From Clostridium estertheticum (lineage in GTDB: Bacteria; Bacillota; Clostridia; Clostridiales; Clostridiaceae), in contig NZ_CP086239.1 of NCBI RefSeq assembly GCF_026650985.1, positions 1,736,001 to 1,800,000 of the forward strand: a DNA stretch of 64,000 bases, written 5' to 3'. The translations under genes were made by a program, and so were the position numbers. Below, one piece after another: positions 28,084 to 37,412 of the stretch. Below the pieces are notes generated by a model. The model made no database searches. It saw only the letters and a program-made list of their open reading frames with translations, and was not told the DNA's origin. Position 1 is the stretch's first letter, and each line of letters starts with the position of its first letter.

Positions 28084-28241
28084 AAATATCCCCCTATGAT
28101 TAATATATTTCAAACTGATAAATTTAGAACTTTAAACAATTATCTCCCTTCTTTAACTATTACAATTATATAACTATTATTGCTTTTTTGTACAGTAAAA
28201 TTAGCAATTATAATAATAATTTTATGTAGAATTATCTTCTA

Positions 28242-30323
28242 CTATAATCTAAAATTACTCATTAAACTTTGAAGTTCCACGGCCATTTGTGTTAAATTCT
28301 CAGCAGCATTAGCCACTTCTTTCATTAGTGCTGTCTGTTCCTCTGATGCTGCTACTACATTTTCAGCATTTTCTGAAGACTCAGTAGAAATCTTAGCCAC
28401 ATTCTCAATAGCTCCTAACATATTCTGCGATCCTGCACCTATTTCTTCTGTTACTGCAGACACATCTTGCATTTGAGAAGCTATATAATTTATATCCTCT
28501 AATATCGCTCCAAAAGACTTGCCTGCCTGATTCACCATACTTATGCCATCCTTAACTGCAATTGTACCGTTATCCATAGCTTTAACAGCATTTACTATTT
28601 CCTTTTGGATCTCATTTATTAAGTTTGATATATTCCCAGCTGCTGATGCAGATTGCTCTGCCAATTTTCTAACTTCATCAGCTACTACCGCAAACCCCTT
28701 GCCCTGTTCACCAGCTCTTGCTGCTTCAATTGCTGCATTTAGTGCTAATAAATTTGTATGACCAGCAATGGAAGTTATTAATGATACTATACTTCCGATC
28801 TCTTTTGATTTATCTCCAAGTATTGACACAGCCTTTGAAGACATCGCAACTTTGTCGCTAATATTATTCATTTGCTTTATAGCTGAATATACTATGTCAT
28901 TACCTTTTTCTGCTCTCTTAAATGACTCTAAAGAAATATTTGTCACTGCTTGTATATTGTTTGATATCTGTTCCATACCTATAAATATTTCTTCTGCAAT
29001 TTTTGTTGTATCATTAGTTATAGTAACCTGCTCCACGCTACCAAGGGCTACATGTTGAATAGCTAGCGAAACCTGCTGTGCCGATTGTTGTGTTTGATCA
29101 GAACTTGCTGTAAGTTCCTCTGATGTTGCTACTACTTGCTCTAAACTTTCAGTAACTTTTTTAACTATTTCTCTTAAATTATTGGTCATTCTATTTAAAT
29201 TGTTTCCCATTGAGCCTAGTTCATTCTCAGTTCTAACATTTAATATCTGGGTCAAATCACCCTCTGCAATTGCATGTGAAAGGTCATTTACCTCTTTAAT
29301 ATTCTTAGTAAGATATCTACTAAATCCATTAACTGCAAATACCACTAATACACAAGTAATTAGAATAAGTATAATTATATTAAACAATAGTTTATTAATT
29401 GGAGAATAAAGTTCCTTTTGTGGAATTGATAAGACTAAACTCCATCCGAGCTCTGGTATCTGTTTGTAATATACAAAATTTTTACCATTATCATCTTCAT
29501 AATAAGATATTCCCTCTTTATTTTGTAAAATATCCTTTCCAAGTTTCGCTATGCTTGTATTTTTATCTTCCGTGATTTTACCTTTCATTGTTACTTCTCT
29601 ATCAACACCTGCCAAATATGTTCCATTTTTTCCGAGTAACATTGCTTTTCCTGTCTGACCTACTTTAATATTTTTAATGTTTTCTTGTATCGTGTTTAAG
29701 CTCATGTCAGCAGTTACTACACCTAGAAAATTTTTATTATCATATATTGGTGCAGTAGTTGTTAGCATAGTCATTTTTAGATTATCATCGTAGTAAGGTT
29801 CCTTCCAAGCAATATTTTTTTCTATATTTTTGCCTATAATATACCAAGGTTGCGTGGGGTAATTATACTGCTCAGTAGCATAATCCTCAGTAACCTTTGA
29901 CGTTCCTGTTTCTTTGTATGCATAAGGTCCAAAATATTTTATATCTTTCTTGTATTTATATGGCTCAAACCAAACCCCCACTCCCAATGTATCTTTATTA
30001 GTAGAGAGCACTTCTTTCTGAGTTTCTATAATTGTTGACTTGTTTAATTCCAATCTACTAGTTCCAATAACTTTAGCTATATCAACTGCTATTTGACTAT
30101 GCTTTTGCATATCTTTATCTATTAGATTAATGTTTTCTTGCAATTGATGTTCCATTCTATTTTGAATCTCTGTAGTTATGAGTTTTTTAGAAGTATAAAT
30201 AGAAAAAATACCAATGATTGCTAATGATATTAAAACTACGGGTAAAATAGAAATAAGTATTAGGGTCTTAATGCTTTTAACCTTTGTAGAATTTATATTT
30301 TTTTTCATTGCAAATTTTGTCAT
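28242..30323 (-). CDS. Methyl-accepting chemotaxis protein with double Cache sensor
   Basis: 693 residues. Membrane segments at about 20-45 and 310-335 enclose a periplasm-side dCache domain. Then follow a HAMP domain ([18 protein letters not shown]...[10 protein letters not shown]) and a coiled-coil signalling domain with the conserved tip [20 protein letters not shown]. In the sensor, QPWYIIG and WKEPYYDD match dCache landmarks, but the Arg of the amino-acid-binding motif (R-x-W-Y) is replaced by Gln, so the ligand may not be a free amino acid. The AAGGGGTGAGGGC leader precedes the ATG. The gene stands alone. Confidence 0.93.
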   Translation of the reverse strand: MTKFAMKKNINSTKVKSIKTLILISILPVVLISLAIIGIFSIYTSKKLITTEIQNRMEHQLQENINLIDKDMQKHSQIAVDIAKVIGTSRLELNKSTIIETQKEVLSTNKDTLGVGVWFEPYKYKKDIKYFGPYAYKETGTSKVTEDYATEQYNYPTQPWYIIGKNIEKNIAWKEPYYDDNLKMTMLTTTAPIYDNKNFLGVVTADMSLNTIQENIKNIKVGQTGKAMLLGKNGTYLAGVDREVTMKGKITEDKNTSIAKLGKDILQNKEGISYYEDDNGKNFVYYKQIPELGWSLVLSIPQKELYSPINKLLFNIIILILITCVLVVFAVNGFSRYLTKNIKEVNDLSHAIAEGDLTQILNVRTENELGSMGNNLNRMTNNLREIVKKVTESLEQVVATSEELTASSDQTQQSAQQVSLAIQHVALGSVEQVTITNDTTKIAEEIFIGMEQISNNIQAVTNISLESFKRAEKGNDIVYSAIKQMNNISDKVAMSSKAVSILGDKSKEIGSIVSLITSIAGHTNLLALNAAIEAARAGEQGKGFAVVADEVRKLAEQSASAAGNISNLINEIQKEIVNAVKAMDNGTIAVKDGISMVNQAGKSFGAILEDINYIASQMQDVSAVTEEIGAGSQNMLGAIENVAKISTESSENAENVVAASEEQTALMKEVANAAENLTQMAVELQSLMSNFRL

Positions 30324-30447
30324 GCCCTCACCCCTTGCATTCTTTTGAATTATTTTGTTATCTATATTATCGTTTAAGCTTATCTTATCTTTATATTAGT
30401 TTTAGAAAAGCTTTAATATGATTCATTTTATTTTGAAATTCAGCATT

Positions 30448-30480
30448 GTTTTAATTAATTTCATTGTGATTAATTAAAAC
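30448..30480 (-). terminator. Hairpin after the gene at 30538-31179
   Basis: GTTTTAATTAAT and ATTAATTAAAAC form a perfect 12-bp A/T-rich stem, but no long T run follows on the minus strand; termination is plausible, not certain. Confidence 0.4.
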
Positions 30481-30537
30481 ATATAAAAATAACCACTAAA
30501 ATTTAAGTTTCAGCAGTTGTTTTCTTGCAATAGTTCT

Positions 30538-31179
30538 TTAATTCTTCATTTTATTGATTTCGTCTAACATTAATATATTTAATTTATTTATTTCTTTTCT
30601 TTTCTCCAATTGCTCTTTAATTACTTTCCTTCTATATTCTAATTCAATTTGCTTAGTTTTAAGTTCTATTGAATTACAGAACTCATATATTTTTCTAAAC
30701 TGTATTTTTGTTTGCTCAAACTCTTCATCAAAATTAACTAAATCTTTATTTTTATAAATCATCTTTAAAGACTCTAATTGATATCTTATTATTGTAGAAA
30801 ATTGTATAAGGAGCTCATCTGATTTTACTTTGTAAAGGTATAATAATAGTTCTATGTAAATTCTATGAAGAGTAACCTTATCAAAAATATCTAGATTTAC
30901 TCTACTATAACTTAATTTTTTTTTAGGCTTTAAATTAAATAGTTTTCTTAAACAATTGTTATAACCTTTTGTTGTCCAAACCCCATATACTGGGTAGCTG
31001 GTCTCTATATGCTTAAAGAATATATTTATTTCATCATTACTTACAAATAGTTTTATGTCTTTATCTATGCTAGTTAATCTAATTTTGTTTATCACTGTAA
31101 AAACCTCTCCATAACTTAAAAATAGCTTTCCTTCTGTAGCACCTCGTATATTCCCTACACACATCCACATATCTGGCAT
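30538..31179 (-). CDS. Hypothetical protein with C-terminal coiled coil
   Basis: 213 residues, cytoplasmic. The first 95 residues are a compact domain (MWMCVGNIRGATEGKLFLSY; YPVYGVWTTKGYNNCLRKLF). The remainder is helical and rich in Lys, Glu and Leu, ending in a likely coiled coil (about 150-213). The start follows AGGGGGTGAT. It is divergent from the SASP-like gene at 31361. No family was recognised. The N-terminal block could be a small binding domain and the helical part a dimer or partner interface. Confidence 0.6.
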   Translation of the reverse strand: MPDMWMCVGNIRGATEGKLFLSYGEVFTVINKIRLTSIDKDIKLFVSNDEINIFFKHIETSYPVYGVWTTKGYNNCLRKLFNLKPKKKLSYSRVNLDIFDKVTLHRIYIELLLYLYKVKSDELLIQFSTIIRYQLESLKMIYKNKDLVNFDEEFEQTKIQFRKIYEFCNSIELKTKQIELEYRRKVIKEQLEKRKEINKLNILMLDEINKMKN

Positions 31180-31360
31180 TAATTAATCACCCCCTAAGTT
31201 TGTATTAGTTAAGTATATTATCTTCTATCCTCTAACTTTTAATTATATCCAATAATTGAAATTAATATTTTAAAATTATAAATATGATTTATCTTACTTG
31301 CATAATTTATAAACAAAATTCAAACAATAAAATATATAACAAAAATAGGATGGTGTTTTT

Positions 31361-31552
31361 ATGGATGAAATAATAAATAGAGCAAAAAATAAAACTCAGC
31401 AAGCTAGACTTATGGGAATAAAAACACCTGAGGATGGTGACTGGAGCAACTACAGCTCAAAAACCTGTGGGAGCGTTGGTGGAGCAATTGGTGATACTTT
31501 TAATAAAAAAGCTGTTTCAGATGATGAATCCAAATTAGACAAAAAAAGTTAA
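31361..31552 (+). CDS. Small acid-soluble spore protein-like protein (alpha/beta type, short)
   Basis: 63 residues. The stretch GDWSNYSSKTCGSVGGAIGDTFNKKAV matches, split as GDWSNYSSK and TCGSVGGAIG, the conserved second half of alpha/beta SASPs (GxWGNLTSRxxGSVGGxMVKKM). Those proteins coat spore DNA and protect it. The first half is short (MDEIINRAKNKTQQARLMG) and lacks a clear GPR protease site, so this is a divergent or specialised member. AGGATGG precedes the ATG and a terminator follows. Expression in the forespore is inferred, not shown; the -35/-10 region has no clear sigma-G match. Confidence 0.7.
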   Translation: MDEIINRAKNKTQQARLMGIKTPEDGDWSNYSSKTCGSVGGAIGDTFNKKAVSDDESKLDKKS

Positions 31553-31576
31553 AAATAATCATTTCAATATTAACAT

Positions 31577-31620
31577 GCACCTTTTGTATAGTATCTATCA
31601 TAAAGGTGCCTGTTTTCTTT
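31577..31620 (+). terminator. Terminator after the SASP-like gene
   Basis: GCACCTTT and AAAGGTGC enclose a 17-base loop; a T-rich run (TGTTTTCTTTTTTT) follows. Confidence 0.85.
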
Positions 31621-31743
31621 TTTTGTAATATCATATATAATTAAGGTTAATGAGTAAGCATACTAGTAAAAACAAACCAATTAAAATACTAAAGCTATTC
31701 TTATTTAAGAATAAAAAGATATAAACCTTGGAGGTTATTGAAC

Positions 31744-32850
31744 ATGGAAAAATCGAAAGTATATTTTACCGATATGCATGCGACACTTAAAGAAAATTTG
31801 CAACAAAAATTGACTCGTCTAATTAAAACAGCTGGGATCGGTCAAATTGATTTTAATAAAAAATTTACGGCTATTAAGATTCATTTTGGAGAACCTGGCA
31901 ATCTAGCCTACCTACGCCCAAATTACGCTAAAACAATAGTAGATATTGTAAAGGAATTAGGTGGAAAACCATTTCTTACTGATTGCAATACTTTATATGT
32001 TGGTGGTCGAAAAAATGCACTTGACCATCTAGATTCCGCTTATGTTAATGGCTTTTCTCCATTCTCTACAGGCTGTCACATTATAGTTGGAGATGGATTA
32101 AAAGGCACCGACGAAGTTTTAGTTCCTGTTGTAGGTGGTGAATATGTGAAAGAGGCAAAAATTGGTCATGCTATCATGGATGCAGATATATTTATTACTT
32201 TAACTCATTTCAAGGGACATGAAGCAGCTGGTATTGGTGGTACTCTTAAAAATGTAGGTATGGGTTGTGGATCTCGTGCAGGTAAGATGGAGATGCATAG
32301 TAGTGGAAAGCCGTATATCTCTCATGATGACTGTATAGGCTGTGGTCAATGTGCTAAAAACTGTGCCCACAATGCTATTACATTAACACAAAAAAAGGCT
32401 ACTATTAATCACGATAAGTGTGTTGGTTGCGGTCGCTGTATTGGTGTCTGTCCTATGGATGCTGTTCTTCCTGCATCAGATGAGTCAAATGACATTTTGA
32501 ATAAAAAAATTGCCGAATACTCATGTGCAGTTCTAAATGGTCGCCCAAGCTTCCATATAAGTCTAGTCATTGATGTATCACCTTTCTGTGACTGTCATGG
32601 AGAGAACGATGTGCCAATTGTTCCAGATGTAGGTATGTTTGCTTCCTTTGATCCTGTTGCACTAGATGTTGCTTGCGCTGATGCTGTAAATGCACAACCT
32701 ATTATACCAGGAAGTATCCTAGATAAAGCTGATGAAAAAAATCATGACCATTTCACTAATGTCAGCCCTGAAACCAATTGGAAAGTTGCAATTGATCATG
32801 CTGTAAAATTGAATTTAGGCAGTAATGAATATGAATTGATTAAAATTTAA
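31744..32850 (+). CDS. DUF362 domain protein with two 4Fe-4S clusters
   Basis: 368 residues from the ATG at 31744, preceded by GGAGG; a TTG two codons earlier is less likely. The DUF362 domain (IKIHFGEPGNLAYLRP, FLTDCNTLYVGGRKNALDHL, THFKGHEAAGIGGTLKNVGMG) holds a ferredoxin insert with CIGCGQCAKNCAHNAI and CVGCGRCIGVCPMDAV, each giving four Cys ligands. The end contains DVSPFCDCHGEND and FASFDPVALDVA. Members are cytoplasmic iron-sulfur proteins of unclear function, sometimes electron carriers. It is a single-gene unit with its own terminator. Confidence 0.93.
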   Translation: MEKSKVYFTDMHATLKENLQQKLTRLIKTAGIGQIDFNKKFTAIKIHFGEPGNLAYLRPNYAKTIVDIVKELGGKPFLTDCNTLYVGGRKNALDHLDSAYVNGFSPFSTGCHIIVGDGLKGTDEVLVPVVGGEYVKEAKIGHAIMDADIFITLTHFKGHEAAGIGGTLKNVGMGCGSRAGKMEMHSSGKPYISHDDCIGCGQCAKNCAHNAITLTQKKATINHDKCVGCGRCIGVCPMDAVLPASDESNDILNKKIAEYSCAVLNGRPSFHISLVIDVSPFCDCHGENDVPIVPDVGMFASFDPVALDVACADAVNAQPIIPGSILDKADEKNHDHFTNVSPETNWKVAIDHAVKLNLGSNEYELIKI

Positions 32851-32854
32851 AATT

Positions 32855-32894
32855 AAAAGAGAGCGAATTTAATATAATTTGCTCTCTTTTTGAT
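32855..32894. terminator. Bidirectional terminator between DUF362 and cheX
   Basis: AAAAGAGAGCGAATT and AATTTGCTCTCTTTT form a stem with a G-T pair; T residues follow. Confidence 0.85.
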
Positions 32895-32924
32895 TATTAT
32901 TTTTACCATTTAAAATATATACCT

Positions 32925-33392
32925 CTATATTGTATTCTTTTCTAAAGAAATATTAACTTCAATAATCATTCCATCTACGCTCATCTCAACGCAAAGAACT
33001 TTATCAGCATTACTACTTGCTGTAAAATCACCCTCAATCAAAGTTGGTGTAGAGATATCTATGTTTATATTATCCTTTGAAAAATTCATTGCAACATTTG
33101 CCGTTAACATATTAACAAGTTCTGAGATAGCACTTTGTGGCAACTCATCAAAGTTATCTACAGGTGCTCCCATCATCATTATTGATGCAATTTTTTTTGC
33201 AGTGTCAACACTCATACCATAAATGATATTACCTTTAACATCTCCAATGATTCCAATAATAATCACAACGCCTTTGCTTTTTATATATTTACCTTTTACA
33301 CTAATTCCATTTTTTTTAATTTCATTTAACCCCAATTGTGGTAGTATTATGTTGAATGATTCTAAAACTGGATTTATATGATTGACATCCAT
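32925..33392 (-). CDS. cheX: CheX-family chemotaxis phosphatase
   Basis: 155 residues, the normal size of CheX. CheX removes phosphate from CheY-P. The ExxN catalytic motif is visible in AISELVNMLTANVA (Glu and Asn), with the IYGMSVDTAKKIASIMMM block before it. The gene overlaps the end of the response-regulator gene at 33374 by 19 bp, so both are made together and probably act as a pair. No CheA, CheW or CheY gene is adjacent. Confidence 0.88.
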   Translation of the reverse strand: MDVNHINPVLESFNIILPQLGLNEIKKNGISVKGKYIKSKGVVIIIGIIGDVKGNIIYGMSVDTAKKIASIMMMGAPVDNFDELPQSAISELVNMLTANVAMNFSKDNINIDISTPTLIEGDFTASSNADKVLCVEMSVDGMIIEVNISLEKNTI

Positions 33393-34249
33393 TCCCCTTC
33401 ACCTCTATTAAAACCTATATTTATAGTCAAATTTCCAAACTGAGATTTTACAATAGCAGAAAAGGTATTCTCTAGTTCTGCCTTTGATATATTTATTGAC
33501 TCACCATGAAATATTGTTGGTGGTGCAACTCTTAGACCAAACAATTTGTTTTTCTTATTTATCATTGAGCATGCATTTCCTGCAAACATATTAGCTATTT
33601 CTGACATAACATTAAGTAACTCTTCATCGTTTTTAGGATCTCTTTTTAATAATATTGTTGCAAGGTTCGAAGCTGTTTCATAGGCCAAATCCAAAATTAG
33701 TCTACCTGAATATTTACCTGTAATCCCCATAACTATTGATATGCCTTCACTATGTATAGCAATATTATCATTACTCTCATCTGTAATTTCTGGCACCGTC
33801 TTTGTAAGTTTATTAAAAATATTTAATAAAGCCTCTTTAAACACATCTGAATATAATTTCTCAAGCTCTAAATATAATTCTTCATCTGCCATAACTCTAT
33901 TTATTAATAAAGATAATTCCTCTGAATCAACAGGTTTCTGAATATATCCACACACATGAGTTTTTTTGGCTTTTCTTACAAGTTCATCATCCATCATCGA
34001 ACTAACAATTATAACTTTAATATCTTTATCAATTTTGTGGATGGCTCTTGTGCATTCAAATCCATCTGTTCCTGGGAGAGTCATATCCATTGTTACTAGA
34101 TCTGGTCTAACTCTTGTAACTTCCTCAATAACTTCTTCTAAAGATTTTGCCTCACCAACTACATCAAATCCACTTTCAGTGAGAACATCTGTTAATAATG
34201 CTATTTGGAAAGGTGAGTCGTCGACAATTAAAACTTTTACATCTTTCAT
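33374..34249 (-). CDS. Response regulator with C-terminal CheX-like phosphatase domain
   Basis: 291 residues. Residues 1-120 form a receiver domain: DD at 10-11, phospho-acceptor D55 in VTMDMTLPG, SS near 84 and the Lys of QKPVD. Residues 130-291 form a CheX/CheC-like domain with its own ExxN motif in MSEIANMFAGNA. The protein may dephosphorylate a CheY or itself. It is encoded directly upstream of cheX. Such receiver-CheX fusions occur in clostridia and spirochetes; the partner kinase is not in this window. Confidence 0.9.
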   Translation of the reverse strand: MKDVKVLIVDDSPFQIALLTDVLTESGFDVVGEAKSLEEVIEEVTRVRPDLVTMDMTLPGTDGFECTRAIHKIDKDIKVIIVSSMMDDELVRKAKKTHVCGYIQKPVDSEELSLLINRVMADEELYLELEKLYSDVFKEALLNIFNKLTKTVPEITDESNDNIAIHSEGISIVMGITGKYSGRLILDLAYETASNLATILLKRDPKNDEELLNVMSEIANMFAGNACSMINKKNKLFGLRVAPPTIFHGESINISKAELENTFSAIVKSQFGNLTINIGFNRGEGEWMSII

Positions 34250-34434
34250 AATTATATCTACCCCTTTAAGCTATTTCTAATACTATAATCATTATATTTT
34301 GTTTCAATTATCTTTTTATGATTACAATGATTACTATCCGTATATTATAGTTATCGAACATATTAAAATTTTCTATATACCTATTTTTTTTTAGTGGTAT
34401 CTAATTTATAAATTATTGATTCTTCACATAACAA

Positions 34435-34488
34435 AAGCTCTCTTTACAGTGGACAGATTTTTTAATCTATCCACTTTAAAGAGAGCTT
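34435..34488. terminator. Long hairpin in the gap after the Thr-rich protein gene
   Basis: 25-base arms (AAGCTCTCTTTA... and ...TAAAGAGAGCTT) pair with one or two mismatches around a short T-rich loop. It lies about 110 bases beyond the stop at 34600 and in the 350-bp gap to the response-regulator gene, which otherwise shows nothing recognisable. Confidence 0.7.
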
Positions 34489-34599
34489 ATTATTAAGATT
34501 CAGCTTTTTTATTTAAGCTATATTACATAAAGCTCATTGTATTTTAAATTATTTTTTTGGGAATGTTTTTCTATAAATCCTGCTAATGTTACTGATAAT

Positions 34600-35742
34600 T
34601 TAATTACCCGTTGTGCCACCTGTTGTACCTGTAGTTCCACCTGTTGCAGGTGTAGTCTCCGTTGTTGATCCTGCATTCGGTGTAGTTTCAGTTTTTCCAT
34701 CTGTCGATCCAGCTGTTGGTGTTCCGGCGGTTCCATCTTTTGATCCAGCCGCAGGTATAGTTTCGGTTGTTCCTTCTTTTGATCCAGCCGCAGGTGTAGT
34801 TCCTGCTGTTGATTCTTTAGTACCTGCAGTTCCAGTTGATTTTTCTGTTGCTGCTTTTGTACCTTTAGTTTCATTTGTTTTGTCGACCGATTTTTTGGTA
34901 CTTGTAGTTTCATTTGTTTTGTCTACCGATTTTTTTGTACCTTTATTTTCAGTTGATTGTCCTGATGACTCTTTTTCAACCGTTGACTTTTGGGGAACGA
35001 CAGTTTTTACAGTTGGAATTGGTGTATTTCCAGCAGTCATCTTAGAATAAACTTCCCCAGAAACTCCACCAATCAAAACTAAAATAATTGCTACAACAAT
35101 TATTTTCTTTTTATTCTTGCTAAGCTTCTTATTTTCAGGGAATACTTCCCTATTACTTTTATTTATTGTTTGTTCATCACCTGTTACCTTACTCATAACT
35201 GTTGTAAAATCCTCTTTATCAACAGAATGTACTTCTTCAGATTTTTTCGTTTCCTTGGATATTAGGTGTTTTATATTCGTCGGTATATTTAGCAATAATG
35301 CTAGGATTTCATTTTGTTCCCCAGAATATATTTCCTTAAAGTTTTCTGGTGATTTAATTACAATAACAGGCTTATTATGTTGATCTTCTAAATAAACTGT
35401 AACTGAAAACTCATCACCCTTACTTATAAAGGGGATATAAACCTCTAAAATATTATCATTTATTGAAGAATCAAATTTTAACCCTCTTGTTATTTGGGCA
35501 TCTGTACTCCTTAACTTAGTTTGTGAGCCTATATTTATAGTTAACTCATGAATTGTCCTATTTGATGGATTCTTAACCGTAATAACATATCCACAATCTT
35601 CTTCGCTATCTATATCTGTAGGTTTACCTTTTCGTATATTACATAATATTCTAGGTCCTAAGTTCTTGTAATAATCAAGCAATAATCCTGATGCAAATGA
35701 TATTAATATAGTTAGAATTGCTGTTTTAATAATATTTATCAA
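34600..35742 (-). CDS. Two-pass membrane protein with Thr/Ser-rich repetitive external tail
   Basis: 380 residues. A first hydrophobic segment lies at about 5-22; a folded domain with beta-strand character (VITVKNPSNRTIHELTINIG) spans about 30-150. A Lys-rich stretch and a second membrane segment at about 214-234 (IIVVAIILVLIGGVSGEVYS) follow. The last 140 residues are low complexity with repeats: TKKSVDKTNET twice, and TTPAAGSKEGT / TIPAAGSKDGT / TPTAGSTDG units, ending in a TTGTTGG run. The tail resembles wall-spanning mucin-like linkers. No LPXTG is seen. Function unknown; the gene is monocistronic. Confidence 0.8.
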   Translation of the reverse strand: MINIIKTAILTILISFASGLLLDYYKNLGPRILCNIRKGKPTDIDSEEDCGYVITVKNPSNRTIHELTINIGSQTKLRSTDAQITRGLKFDSSINDNILEVYIPFISKGDEFSVTVYLEDQHNKPVIVIKSPENFKEIYSGEQNEILALLLNIPTNIKHLISKETKKSEEVHSVDKEDFTTVMSKVTGDEQTINKSNREVFPENKKLSKNKKKIIVVAIILVLIGGVSGEVYSKMTAGNTPIPTVKTVVPQKSTVEKESSGQSTENKGTKKSVDKTNETTSTKKSVDKTNETKGTKAATEKSTGTAGTKESTAGTTPAAGSKEGTTETIPAAGSKDGTAGTPTAGSTDGKTETTPNAGSTTETTPATGGTTGTTGGTTGN

Positions 35743-36007
35743 TTAATTTTTCGCTCCCTTGTTTTTACCATTTTTTTCAATTAAATAATTATATTTTTTA
35801 TCCTCATTAGATTATAAAGCAGATAGATACTTGTGTCAAATTTAATAATGCACATATCGATACTATTTGTGGTATAATACACCTATATAAAATTTAAGGT
35901 ACATAAAAAAGCCACCTTATTAGTTAATAACCCCTACACTCTCCACAGTAATACACGACTAAATACATATTTTCTACATAAACATATTCATCAGGAGGTA
36001 CATATAA

Positions 36008-37321
36008 ATGAAGAGTTCAACAAAACATTCCCTAATTATAGGTTTTGCACTATTTGCAATGTTTTTTGGTGCTGGGAACCTAATTTTTCCACCATTCCTC
36101 GGAAAAGCAGCAGGAAGTGCCTATTTTACATCGATTACAGGCTTTCTCATTACAGGAGTTGGCCTTCCACTAATTGGAATAATAGCTTGTGCTAAGATTA
36201 ATGGTACTTATGAAAAAATGGCAAATAGAGTAGGTAAAAAATTTGCTGTAATAACAAGTGTAGCTTTAATTCTTGTTATAGGACCGTTACTTGCAATTCC
36301 AAGAACCGCTGCAACAACCTTCGAACTTGGAATACATCCTTTGTTTCCATCCGTATCACAAAACATAATAGTTATATTGTATTTTTTAATAGCACTTGCA
36401 TTTGTACTTAAACCTTCTTCAATAATTGATAACGTTGGTAAAATACTTACACCATCACTTTTATTAATGCTCGCTATAATTATATTTAAAGGAATAATAG
36501 ACCCTATTGGACCAATTGTAAATACATCTTATAAAAATGGATTTTCAAAAGCTTTAATAGAAGGTTATCAAACAATGGATGTTATGGCTTCTGTTATATT
36601 TGCAGGAATAATTATTTCATCTGTTAAAGCAAAAGGTTATAAAAATGCAAAAGATATAATGAAGATGACTATAAAATCAGCAATAGTCGCCGTAACTGGT
36701 TTAGCCTTTGTATATGGTGGACTTATGTATCTAGGGACACAAACAAGTACTTTGTTCCCAAAAAATATAGCGAGAACCACTCTAGTTACCGAACTTGTTA
36801 AGTTAGACCTTGGAAGTATTGGTTCAGTTGTTCTTAGTTTATGTGTTGCACTTGCATGCTTAACAACTGCTATAGGATTACTTGCAAGTGGAGCAGAATT
36901 TTTCGCTAATCTTTCAAAAAACAAATTATCTTACAAAACCGCTGCTATTATTATGGCTGTAGTAAGTGGATTAATAGCTACAAACGACGTTGATAGTATA
37001 GTTACATTTGCAGGTCCTGTTTTACAAATTTTATACCCAATTGTAATTGTTCTAATAATTATTACGTTGCTTGGTGATAAAGTTAAAAATAATAAAGTCG
37101 TTGCTATAACTATATACACCACTCTAATTATAAGTATTTTAGACACCATAAACGCTGTATATGCTGGCAGCATTGGATTCATTAAATTTATTCCTCTAGC
37201 CAGTGCTGGATTTTCATGGCTTATACCTACTTTACTAGCTTTTGTAATTTCCAACATGTCAATAAAAGCAAAACAAGACGGTATAGATGAAGATGATACT
37301 AACTCAATATTGGAATCATAA
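36008..37321 (+). CDS. brnQ: Branched-chain amino acid transport system II carrier protein
   Basis: 437 residues with 12 membrane segments, the normal size of BrnQ. It takes up leucine, isoleucine and valine with Na+ or H+. The N-terminal signature AMFFGAGNLIFPPFLG and GPLLAIPRTAATTFELGI, and YGGLMYLG in helix 7, are family landmarks. AGGAGG lies upstream of the ATG. The 265-bp leader shows no T-box or other riboswitch that I can recognise. It ends in a strong bidirectional terminator. Confidence 0.95.
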   Translation: MKSSTKHSLIIGFALFAMFFGAGNLIFPPFLGKAAGSAYFTSITGFLITGVGLPLIGIIACAKINGTYEKMANRVGKKFAVITSVALILVIGPLLAIPRTAATTFELGIHPLFPSVSQNIIVILYFLIALAFVLKPSSIIDNVGKILTPSLLLMLAIIIFKGIIDPIGPIVNTSYKNGFSKALIEGYQTMDVMASVIFAGIIISSVKAKGYKNAKDIMKMTIKSAIVAVTGLAFVYGGLMYLGTQTSTLFPKNIARTTLVTELVKLDLGSIGSVVLSLCVALACLTTAIGLLASGAEFFANLSKNKLSYKTAAIIMAVVSGLIATNDVDSIVTFAGPVLQILYPIVIVLIIITLLGDKVKNNKVVAITIYTTLIISILDTINAVYAGSIGFIKFIPLASAGFSWLIPTLLAFVISNMSIKAKQDGIDEDDTNSILES

Positions 37322-37361
37322 TATACAACAAATTATTTTTGAATTATTAACATTTAGATAA

Positions 37362-37403
37362 AAATAGAGTTATTGGATAAATTATTATCCAATAACTCTA
37401 TTT
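37362..37403. terminator. Bidirectional terminator between brnQ and the ABC-2 permease gene
   Basis: 19-bp perfect arms (AAATAGAGTTATTGGATAA and its complement) with an ATTA loop, flanked by A and T runs. Confidence 0.92.
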
Positions 37404-37412
37404 TTTCTAACT

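Noticed and set aside
28084-28241. Possible purine riboswitch before the nucleoside importer
   Set aside because: The conserved core loops of the purine aptamer and a following terminator are absent.
34518-34913. Long open frame rich in Gln, Leu and Lys on the minus strand
   Set aside because: It is a shifted frame of the repetitive Thr/Ser-rich tail of the gene at 34600-35742. It has no ribosome-binding site, and its composition is a by-product of the repeats.
35743-36007. Possible T-box or other riboswitch before brnQ
   Set aside because: No T-box sequence, specifier stem or leader terminator was recognised; only a normal ribosome-binding site is present.
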